Shown: piece by piece, positions 55,626 through 64,000 of the stretch
Numbering within the stretch: position 1 is the first letter of the stretch
Layout of the letters: each line of letters opens with the position of its first letter
Source: Tricholoma matsutake
Lineage: Eukaryota > Basidiomycota > Agaricomycetes > Agaricales > Tricholomataceae
Reading direction: 5' to 3'
Assembly (NCBI GenBank): GCA_026075535.2
Contig: AP026542.1
Span: forward strand, 2,914,001-2,978,000
DNA: 64,000 nt
Notes under the pieces: model-generated
Database searches by the model: none
What the model saw: only the letters and a program-made list of their open reading frames with translations
Told to the model about the DNA's origin: nothing
Position numbers and translations under genes: made by a program

Positions 55626-58600
55626 AGGTTTCCCCATTGGTGACCCAGAATTGTTACAATGTATTAGTATCCGAGGAAACCCAGAGTAAATCAGAAAAGG
55701 AAATCGAGGAGGAGTACAACTGTTGTGAATCATGTGACAAAGAAAATTGTCACATGTCATTTCCGAAAACCCCTAAATTCTTTATTCGCTCTGCATGAAT
55801 AGAACCCGAAATCACCCTGACTGTGGGACTGAAGACAGTGGACATGCATGCAGCTATTGATGTGGAAGCATTGCTTGACAGTGGTGCTACAGGATTATTT
55901 ATTAATTGATCCTTAATTACCAGAAACGGTATTAACACATGCAAGCTATAATGGTGTACAATATTGACGGAACAGTCAATCGTGGAGGAACTATCAAGGA
56001 GGAGGTGACTATGGTACTAAAGTATCAGGAGCATCAGGAGCGAGCCGTATTCGAAGTGTGCAATCTTGGGAAAACCAATCTAATAATAGGATGTCCATGG
56101 TTACGGAAGCATAATCCCAAAATTGATTGGAAAACTGGGAAAGTACAAATGACTTGTTGTCCTAAGGAATGTAATGTGTATGGGAGGAAGATGAAGAAAG
56201 AAAAAAGGAAAAAGAAAGAGAAAGAACATCCGAGAAAGTATTCTGTTACAATGGAGGAAGTGGAGGATGAGGAAATGCCAAATGGGGAAGTTCCAATCAT
56301 GATTGAGAAAGAAGAGCAAAAGCAAACCTTTAGAGCAGTTTGTGGAGGACAGTCATGGGACAAGAATATCATGAAGGTGGAGAAGCCAGTGGAGGAATGG
56401 GTGCCAAAAGTGTATCATGAACATTTGTCAGTGTTCCAAAAGAAGGAGTCTGAGCGAATGCCGGTGCGGAAGCCATGGGATCATGCGATTGAGATGAAGC
56501 CTGGGTTTGGGCCAAAGAAGTCGAAGGTATATCCATTATCTCCGATCGAACAAGAAGAAGTGGATGCATTCCTGAAGGAGCAATTGCACAAAGGATACAT
56601 ACAACCTTCGAAATCACCACAGACGTCACCAATATTCTTTGTGCCCAAAAAAGACCAAAGAAAGAGGATGTGTACCAATTATAGGTATCTGAATGAGTGG
56701 ACAGTGAAGAATGTGTACCCCCTGCCATTGATCTCAGAAATAATTGATAAGGTGGGAAAAGCCAAGGTCTTTACAAAATTGGATTTACGATGGGGATACA
56801 ACAATGTACAAATAAAGAAAGGAGATGAGTGGAAGGCTGCATTTGCCACACGTCGAGGATCCTTCGAGCCACTTGTCATGTTTTTTGGGATGACTAATAG
56901 TCCCCCGACCTTTCAAAATATGATGAATGACATTTTCAAGGACGTAATAGACAAAGGCGTGGTAATAATATTTATTGACGACATTCTGATATTCACAGAG
57001 GATGAAGAGAATCATGAGGCGATAGTGCAGGAGGTGTTACGGAGGTTGGCGGAGAATGATCTATTTTTGAAACCAGAGAAGTGTGTGTTTGGGGCAAGCG
57101 AGATTGAGTTCCTAGGATTATTGATCGGCCCTGACGGGATCAAAATGGATCCGATCAAGGTACAGGCGATCACAGATTGGTCTGCACCCACCCATGTCAA
57201 GGAGGTTCAAGCCTTCTTGGGACTCGCAAATTATTATCGTCACTTTGTGAACAATTTTTCTAAAATTGCCGCACCCTTACATAACCTTATGCAAAAGGGA
57301 GTAGTATGGAGGTGGGGAGAGCAGCAGCAGACAGCATTTGAGGAGTTGAAGAGGAAGTTTGTGGAGGGACCAATATTAGCCCCAGTAGATTTCACATGCC
57401 CTTTGCGAGTGGAATCTGATGCATCCGATTTTGCTGCTGGAGCAGTGTTATCAATGCTGTGCAAAGATGACAAATGGCATCCTTGTGCATACTTGTCAAA
57501 AGGGTTGAATGATGTGGAGAGGAATTATGATGTGCATGACAAAGAGATGTTGGGGATAATAGAGCATTGGAGGCGTGGAGGCATTATTTGGAGGGATGTA
57601 TGCATCAGATTGAGATCTGGATGGATCATCAAAATCTGCAATACTTCATGTCCACTAAAAAGCTTAATCTCTGGCAAGCACGTTGGGCACTATTCCTATC
57701 ATGTTTCAATTTTCACTTGGTCCACAATGCGGGAAGCTTAATGAGGAAAGCAGATGCATTATCCAGACATATTGATCATAAAAGGGGGGTGGAGGAGGAC
57801 AATAAGAATGTTACCTTACTCAAACCCGAATACTTTTACATTTGCGCTATGCGTCAAGGGCATCTATTGATAGATAGCTCAGAAATGGAAATGTTGTCTA
57901 AAATTAGGCAATGCTCGGAAATGGACGATGAAGTAGTGGAAGCCATGAAAGCTCTGAAGGGAGAGAAGAAAGGTAATATCAAAGGAGACAAATGGGCTGA
58001 GGAACAAGGGTTGGTGTTGTTTCGAGGAAAAGTGTATGTACTGAAGGATCAGGATTTGTGAAGGGAGATCGTCCGGTTACATCACAATACGCCGATTGCC
58101 AGACACCCAGGAAGATGGAAGACATTGGAATTAGTAATGAGAAATTATTGGTGCCCCAGAATTTTGAAGTATGTGTTGGGGTATGTGGATGGATGTGATA
58201 CGTGCATGAGGGGGAAGAAATTTCCAGAGAAACCTGCAGGAAAATTAATGCCGAACCCTATACCTAAAGTGCCATGGCGAGATATATCTGTGGATTTTAT
58301 TACCGGATTACCCGAGGCTCAAGGGTACGATGCAATATTTGTAGTATGCGACTGCTTCACAAAGGAGGTCCATATTATTCCTACTACTACAGAAACCTCA
58401 TCATTGGGCTTGGCATGCCTCTATCTAAATCAGGTATGGCGGTTACATGGGTTACCCAATACTGTTATCTCTGATCATGGACCCCAATTTGCTTCCGCAT
58501 TTATGTGAGAATTGAACAACATATTGGGAATTCAAACTAAATTATCTACGGCATATCACCCGCAGACTGATGGGCAGACAGAGAGAATGAACCAGGAGTT

Positions 58601-59435
58601 GGAGCAGTACCTACGTATGTTTGTCAACTACCAACAAACCGACTGGCCCAAATGGCTGGCAATTGCCGAATTTTCCCACAATAACAAATTCCATTCAGCT
58701 ACTCGTATGTCACCCTTTTCTGTGAATTATGGATATCATCCTCGCATGGGAGTAGAACCCAGAAGGGAAGTCAAAGTACAGTCGGTAGAAGATTTTGTAT
58801 CTAAGATGCAAAAGGTACAAGAGGAAGCAGAGGCAGCATTGAAGAAAGCACATGATGACATGATGCAACACGCAGATCGTACTCGAGCACGCGCTCCAGA
58901 GTACAAAGTTGGTGACTTGGTATGGCTAAGTACCAAGGATCTGAATATTCCACGACCTTCGAAGACACTTACAGAGAAACAAGTTGGCCCATATGCGATC
59001 TCTAAAGTGATCTTGCCTAATGTGGTAGTGCTAAAATTACCCCAATCATTTAAGATTGATCCCAAGATTAACATATCCCGCCTATGCCCTTACTGTCTGC
59101 CCACTATTCCTGGCCAACAAACTACTCCACAACCTCCGATAATAGTAGAAGGTGCTCCAGAATACATAGTTGAAGAAATTCTAGACTCACGTCTTCGACG
59201 GAACAAATTGGAGTTCTTAATAAAGTGGAAAAACTATACCGACGAAAATAATTCATGGGAACCCGAAGAGAATTGTAAGCGAGCACGTAACGCGATTGCC
59301 CAATTCTTTAAACGTAATCCGAATGCTCCGCATCGCATTGCGAGAATGGTGTGTGAGGGGATGAAATTCCAGCCTTACCAAAATTTCACAGAGGGGACAA
59401 ACATAATATTTTCTCGCCTGGAAGTCGAGGCATAA
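55626..59435 (+). pseudogene. Gypsy-1 pol: protease, RT, RNase H, integrase, chromodomain
   Basis: The protease motif is ALLDSGATGLFIN (about 55871). TGA codons at 55796 and 55907 break it. RT (from 55939) has RMCTNYRYLNEW, FTKLDLRWGYNNVQI and the catalytic FIDDILIF (about 56969), with FLGLLIGPDGIKMDP after it. RNase H begins RVESDASDFAAGAVLS and is split by a frameshift near 57570. Integrase (frame from 57567) has the zinc-binding HHNTPIARHPGRWKT, then DISVDFITGLP, SDHGPQFASAF and AYHPQTDGQTERMNQELE, which supply the D, D and E. TGA codons at 58059 and 58506 again sit at expected arginines. The C-terminal chromodomain reads YIVEEILDSRLRRNKLEFLI and KWKNYTDENNSWEPEEN. Such domains guide insertion to heterochromatin in related elements. 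Confidence 0.9.
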
Positions 59436-59446
59436 AAGGGGGGTAA

Positions 59447-59848
59447 TGTTAGGAAACCACCCCATTACCTAATAAACTTTCATTTTTATTTTATTATGTC
59501 GAAATACGCTACATGACGCCAAATGATGCTATATTTTGATAGCATGAGAATTTTATTTTGCATGCATCAAAATGTACACGCATGTACGAGTGCATCGGTA
59601 ACAACAATGTACAATATATGTAACATAGTATATAAACCCTAAATATATGCCTAGGGGACCCCAGTTGTGTTCTCTTAGGTATTCCACCTACGCTTTCAGT
59701 GTGAAAGGCCTATCTCAACAAACTCACCTATTAATAACCCCTCGCATCAAAACCATCAATTTCCCCATCACGAGTGTGGATCCCGCCCCCTTCTTGTAGA
59801 GAGAACCCGCACGGTCTTAGCTAGCAGATAGTGGGTGTCGCCCTAACA
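59447..59848 (+). repeat. Gypsy-1 3' LTR
   Basis: 402 bp, TGTTAGGAAACC to GCCCTAACA, preceded by the purine tract. Compared with the 5' LTR it differs mostly at C/T or G/A positions that are CpG in one copy. Confidence 0.95.
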
Positions 59849-59853
59849 GGTAT

Positions 59854-60827
59854 GGTTATTTAGCTGGTTATAACCCAGACTGTCCCCAAATTGGGAAAGT
59901 GCTGACAGTCTGGTTCTGAGACTAAGAATCTGGATGTTTGTCCATCTATCCATCCAAGGTTGGGATGGGAATCCCAAACCAGATGTAGGTCCTGCTGGAG
60001 GCCGAAATATGTTTGGTGAAAATGACATCGATAGGCATCAATAAGCAATGATTTATGAGTCCTTAACAAAGTTAAGACTCGTTCTGAGAACCTGGAACCA
60101 CCAAAAAATTCAGTGTGACCATTTTTCCGTGTCTGTTTTCCCCACGGTCAGTAAGTTCTGAGCAAACATTACAAAAATTACTGACTTTACTAACCATGGG
60201 ACTCAAAAATTAACCAAGATGCAGATTTCAAGTATAAAAGGAAATTTCTCATCTGGCTATCTAAGTTACTGGAACCTATAGTAATTGACTTCAATACAAT
60301 CCATTACAAAGTGTTATTGATAGTTTCATTACAAACTAAGATATATCTTGTTCAGAATCAATGTGATCACATGAAATGTGTGACATTCAGACAGACTGCT
60401 GCTGAAGTCTCCTCACAACACAATTTCAGAAAATTTATTCCCACAGAGTTATTAAAACTACACATGTACAGGTGCTGATACATTTACATTTAAAAAAAAC
60501 TGACTGTGGAAGTTCCCATTAGGTTTCTCAATGTGCAGACTTGTGGTTGTGACAGCATGGTCACAACATCAAGATTCAATGCTCGCAAACCTATTGGCTC
60601 ATTAGCCTCATCACTTATAAAATATATAAGGTGACAAATATTTAGAAAAGTGTTTTTTTAACACTTCTGTGCAGCCACAATTTTAAAAAAATGCAGTCAA
60701 GCTGAATACCAATTATGATTTTATAGAATGTCATTCATCACATTGATTCTGACAAGATATATCTTATTATTGATCAGTTACAAACTTTGTATTGAAATTT
60801 TGAAATTTGATGGATACTTCTGGGGTG
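59854..60827. other. Non-coding, AT-rich
   Basis: No gene. The block 60150-60350 shares TTACTGACTTTA, CTTCAATACAA and CATTACAAA motifs with the 7575-8600 array. Confidence 0.4.
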
Positions 60828-60910
60828 CCCTAAAGTTATCATGTGCACCAAATATCGACTTCTCCCCCCCCCCGAGATGTCGATATTTGGCACACGTGAC
60901 CACTTTAGGG
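60828..60910. repeat. 83-bp near-perfect hairpin
   Basis: The arms start CCCTAAAGTTATCATGTG and end, in complement, CCCTAAAGTGGTCACGTG. About 31 of 37 arm positions pair around a C8-9 loop. It could be a tiny foldback element or an RNA hairpin. There is no clear target duplication. Confidence 0.7.
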
Positions 60911-60929
60911 TATGCTTTTTTGGCACATC

Positions 60930-61247
60930 TACAATGAAAGTCTTGTATCTCACTCATTTCTTGTCCAATTAGGTTCATTTAACTACAGATGGGAAAGTAC
61001 ATTATTGGCCAGTCATCAGGAGAGTACTTGGCATTGTTTGGTATTGTTGTCATGGCTAAATATAGTATCTCCTTCAGTTTTCATCCAATTTGCATGATTT
61101 AACTTGCAAATGAAAAGTATGCTGTTGGTCTATCATTGGGAAATATTTACAAGTATTTGGGATTGTTTGTTTATAGATCAAAAAGATCAACATAACTATA
61201 TCAGAGCCAATTTTTACTCAATTGAGTTTATTTAACTTGTGGAAGGG
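60930..61247 (-). repeat. Satellite-like repeat R, inverted copy
   Basis: On the minus strand it has the same order of motifs as 43380-43740 (CAAGTTAAATAAA, TCAATTGAGTAAAA, ATCCATT-like, GCCAATAATG). It directly precedes the DIRS A1 repeat, just as R directly follows B2 in the minus-strand copy. Confidence 0.65.
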
Positions 61248-61790
61248 TATGTTCATCATAGAGGGGGTTCCAAAGGTAAGGAGCATATTTGTAGGCCTCT
61301 GCACCAAAAATCCCTTTGATCATGTGACTAGCACAATATCTGCATCAAGTCTCTGGCCTCCTTTTTGCATGGTCCATGTTTCGGTGCTAGGGCTAGCAGA
61401 TGCTGAGACACAGACCGTTTATATGCAACTAGGAGGTCCCTGTGTTGCTTTCCTTCTGCTCCCACCTCGTCAACAAGCAACACAGGTAAGTGCTCCGTGC
61501 TTTTTCACAGTTTCAGTCTCTCATGCTTGCAGTAGTTGATTATCTAAGGCCCACCTTAGCAATATCATCTATTCACATTGTGAGAGCTCCAACTGTTTCT
61601 TGAGCAATCCTTTCAACTAGGTTCTCACTTTACAGGATTCACTGGTACTATCTTATAGCTATTGCTATTGTGCCCAGTTGAATCTTAACAAGTGAGTGGT
61701 GTCCCCACCATTGCCTATCTGATCTGATTTCTCACATGGCCACATTTACTAGATTGATTCTGGATCGATCTAATCTCTCCATCATTTATC
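61248..61790 (+). repeat. A1 terminal repeat of a DIRS/Ngaro-type element
   Basis: Nearly identical, in inverse orientation in the window, to 44036-44525. Shared segments include GGAGCATATTTGTAGGCCTC, CTCCTTTTTGCATGGT, CAACAAGCAACACAGGTAAG and TCGATCTAATCTCTCCATCA. The GCAACACAGGTAAG part could be a splice donor in the leader. Confidence 0.75.
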
Positions 61791-63140
61791 AGTTTTCTCA
61801 GATATACTTTCCTTGCTCATCATCATTTCAATCCAACTCCCGCATCAAGTCATCATTCTCCTATCTTTCTATGTCTGATGCTGTCATATGTGAGATAAGC
61901 CCTGTGGGTTCGATCGACAATACTGTTCAGGCACAAGCAGAAGAATTCCAACAGATTGTGGACAAAGCCGTTTCAGAGTCATTCACCAGGCCAATTTTCC
62001 TGGAGTGTCTCAAGGTGGCAGGAGCCACTCCTGGCAAGGCACAAGACTACATTGGGCAGTCCAATCAGCATAGAAGGGAACATGGCACTGCTATGGCAAC
62101 AGGTTCAGGAGGAGCTCAGCCAGGCCCAGCCAACGCAAACATGCCCAGTCCTGTTGATGTCACCATGTTGATCACTTGGGCACTTCTTTGGGCAAAAGTC
62201 GAACATCTCCAGTCGCTGTCTTCGGGAGCTGCTAGAGTTGCTGATGGGACCCTCTCTGATGAGCTGTCGACTCTCCTTGGACTATCCACTGGTAAAGGGG
62301 CTATTCCAGCCTCCATGCTCGCAAAAGCACCCCATTTGGCCAAGTTGTCAGCTCCTGTCATGTCTGACTCTCACTTGGAAAAGACTCAGGAGCTTCTTTC
62401 AGTCTTTAGTCCCCAAAAAGTTCAAGACATCCTTGTCAACAAAGCACAGTTCACTCCGGTCAGGGATCTGCTCCCTCAAACCTTCTGGTGCAAGATTCTC
62501 CTTGATTCTTACATCGATTTTAAAAAACTCTTTGCATCAATGGACAAGGGTTATGACCACCATGATGATCCGAAGGATTTTGGAGCAGGCTATGCACTTG
62601 TCAAAAAGGATCAAGCTTTCTCAAAGCACCTGCATTGTACAGAAGCCGATTGGATTTGGGTTTTCAGTGCTTGGTCTTCAGGCATGGCCTTTTTCTTTCC
62701 TCATCGCAAGGATGAACTCCAAGACTATCAGACAATCATTATGGACCTATTTCAAGCCACTCCAGCAAATCCTCTGGTTGCCATTTTGTTCAATGTCCAA
62801 GTTCATGACAAGTATTCGAGAATGCCTTTTCATCTCGACAACTGCACAACTCAATTCCCTGCTTCTTGCTCAGATGCTGTTGCCCAGTTCGCCAAGCATT
62901 CCTCAGTCAAACAAGCGAGGCCCATCATCTCAGCCATCTTCTTCAGGAGGGAACCAGCAGTGTGTCGACATTCCTTGCCAGAATTGGAGCTATAGTGCAT
63001 GCCAATCCAAAGTTTGCCCAAATCGCTGAAAGCATGGTGTTTGCTTCATTTGCAGCAAAGGACACTGAGCAAAAGACAATGAACAATGCACCACGGTGCT
63101 CCAATCTCGATCTTGAGTCTGAGTTGGTGGAGTCTCAGGG
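61736..63140 (+). pseudogene. DIRS/Ngaro-type gag-like ORF1 with zinc-knuckle tail
   Basis: The 419-codon frame starts in the A1 repeat. The N-terminal third is Ala/Ser-rich. The middle reads FTPVRDLLPQTFWCKILLDS, YIDFKKLFASMDKGYDHHDD and WIWVFSAWSSGMAFFFPHRK, then DELQDYQTIIMDLF. This resembles ORF1 of basidiomycete tyrosine-recombinase retroelements. After a frameshift near 62930 the adjacent frame gives CVDIPCQNWSYSACQSKVCP, then HGVCFICSKGH and AKDNEQC with two stops between. Together these form the expected Cys/His tail. RT and recombinase do not follow; a RecQ-type helicase does. The A1 repeat supports the family call. Confidence 0.6.
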
Positions 63141-63189
63141 TGTTGTATCTACATTACTCGAGAAAGGACCTCAGCCATTGGGTGGGATG

Positions 63190-64000
63190 ACAAGCCTTTT
63201 CAATCACATCTCTAGTACTCATTAGGCTGCAAAAAGCACTGGATCTTGCACAGTGGAACATGCTTGCAATTGATGCAGGCATAATCCCAGATGGATCTAA
63301 TCTTCATGACTTTCAGATCAAATGTGCAAACATTGTCATGGAATGTGCAGGAGATGTGATTGTGGTGTCCTCGACAGGTTCAGGGAAGTCACTAGTGTGG
63401 CTTCTGCCATTGCTGGCTCGGCAGGGTGGGGTCTCGCTAGTCATCACTCCTTACACAAGTCTTGGACTCAACTCTGAAATCAGGTACTCCTTCACTTTCA
63501 CTTTCAGTGCTAATTTCATCTTAGGAACCATGGGCAGGGTGTATCATTGTTGTTTATCTATTCGGAGCAGAACTCACAGCAAGATTTTGAGCATGCTGCC
63601 AGCGTTGACATGCAAGTCATTTATGCATGCATCGAGATGGTCAAGAGTCCTCTGTCTGCTCGGATAATCCATTCATCTGAGTGGAGGGGTCACCTTTCTG
63701 GTGTGTATGTGGATGAAGCCCATCTCATATATGAGACCCATGATTGGTGTCCTGCATATGCATGCCTCCACTGCCTCTGCATGATCCTTGGACACAACAT
63801 TCCTTTTGTGGGACTGTCAGCCACATGCCTGAGCACTCATCATGAGGTGCTTGTTATGCATGCAGGATTCCATCATGATTACAAGCTTATTAATCTTGGT
63901 AACTTCTGCCCAGAGCTTTCTACAGTGGTCCTCCCAATCAAGCATGACTTTGCTAGCTTTTGAGACCTTGCATTCATACTTCCATTTTGTTCTCAGGAGA
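63190..64000 (+). CDS. RecQ-type SF2 DNA helicase, 5' part (runs off window)
   Basis: The frame starts at or before ATG 63260 and reads LQKALDLAQWNMLAIDAGII, then FQIKCANIVMECAGDVIVVS. Walker A is STGSGKSLVW (63371-63400), followed by LLARQGGVSLVITPYTSLGL. A 41-bp intron (63484-63524, GTACTC...TTAG) joins SEIR to NHGQGVSLLFIYSEQNSQQD in frame. Motif II is VDEAH (63709-63723) and motif III GLSAT. The gene continues past the window, after a TGA at 63961-63963 or a further intron. Single- and multi-copy RecQ-like helicases are common in fungal subtelomeres and transposon-rich DNA. It sits directly behind a DIRS-type ORF1, so it may be chimeric or nested. The visible motifs are intact. Confidence 0.7.
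63484..63524 (+). other. 41-bp intron in the RecQ-type gene
   Basis: GT at 63484, AG at 63523-63524. Removal restores one frame through EIRNHGQGVSLLF. It is very short even for a basidiomycete. Confidence 0.7.

Larger units (their letters stand above)
53642..59853 (+). mobile_element. Gypsy-1: full-length chromodomain Ty3/Gypsy retrotransposon
   Basis: Structure: GGTAT duplication (53642-53646), 5' LTR 53647-54048, leader, gag, protease, RT, RNase H, integrase with chromodomain, purine tract TAAAAGGGGGGTAA (59433-59446), 3' LTR 59447-59848, GGTAT (59849-59853). Both LTRs are 402 bp with 16 differences (about 4%). The 3' LTR and purine tract are canonical, but no obvious tRNA primer-binding site follows the 5' LTR. 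Coding is broken by five TGA codons and frameshifts near 55620, 55930 and 57570. The chromodomain places it among chromoviruses. A solo LTR at 24466 and a diverged LTR at 35250 belong to the same family. Confidence 0.95.

Noticed and set aside
11630..58508. TGA read as an amino acid (genetic-code change or recoding)
   Set aside because: The intact hydrolase ends in TGA, frameshifts coexist with the TGA codons in the same elements, and CpG decay explains the pattern.

Overview
The window looks like a transposon-dense tract from an Agaricomycete (mushroom-forming basidiomycete). The reasons are short GT-AG introns of about 40-65 bp, chromodomain Ty3/Gypsy elements, DIRS-type tyrosine-recombinase retroelements, Helitrons ending in a ubiquitin-protease-like domain, PIF/Harbinger genes, and a large multi-copy hypothetical family known from basidiomycetes. 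No bacterial, organellar, rRNA or CRISPR features were seen. Only one gene reads as an intact host gene: a four-exon alpha/beta hydrolase at 9536-10778 on the minus strand, lying in a stretch that looks richer in CpG than its surroundings.

Layout. 1-1.7 kb: edge of a decayed Helitron (minus). 2.9-5.2 kb: PIF/Harbinger pair, a Myb/SANT-like ORF facing a deleted transposase. 5.3-8.8 kb: palindrome-rich non-coding element (D) and an AT-rich inverted-repeat array. 9.5-10.8 kb: the hydrolase. 11.6-14.4 kb: basidiomycete hypothetical gene broken by TGA codons. 15.1-17.3 kb: element A. 17.6-22.7 kb: decayed Gypsy-2 polyprotein interrupted by a 1,015-bp solo LTR. 22.7-24.4 kb: element C. 24.47-24.87 kb: solo LTR of the Gypsy-1 family, inside an Spt5-like KOW remnant. 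27.3-34.0 kb: second Helitron, with Rep, Pif1 helicase and protease-like domains. 34.2-35.4 kb: nested LTR remnants containing a Mutator-like foldback MITE. 36-44 kb: satellite-like repeat R, elements E and B, and smaller TIR elements. 43.9-45.0 kb: 3' end of a minus-strand DIRS-type element. 46.4-47.6 kb: a 159-bp minisatellite. 47.9-50.3 kb: unrecognised decayed gene. 50.4-53.3 kb: DIRS-type RT/RNase H/recombinase with a MITE inside. 53.65-59.85 kb: full-length Gypsy-1 with matching target duplications. 61.2-64 kb: DIRS-type terminal repeat and gag-like ORF, then a RecQ-type helicase running off the window.

Two themes stand out. First, elements A, B, C and the partial E share one unusual plan: inverted ends GAGGTCTTTACACTSCCCC, element-specific subterminal repeats, outward-facing tRNA-like box A/box B modules, GC hairpins, and an interior of repeated CAGCTG-type hairpins and GGCCCAA palindromes, each palindrome followed by an intron-like GTAAGT...CTAAC...AG block. 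D shares only the interior plan. They encode no recognisable protein and I do not know a described family that matches them. Second, nonsense codons throughout the decayed genes are overwhelmingly TGA at positions where arginine is expected (CGA to TGA). The 16 differences between the two Gypsy-1 LTRs are almost all transitions. Both point to decay of methylated CpG or a RIP-like process.

Protein calls come from motif recognition by eye; no database search was run. Some initiation codons are uncertain because reading frames are broken.
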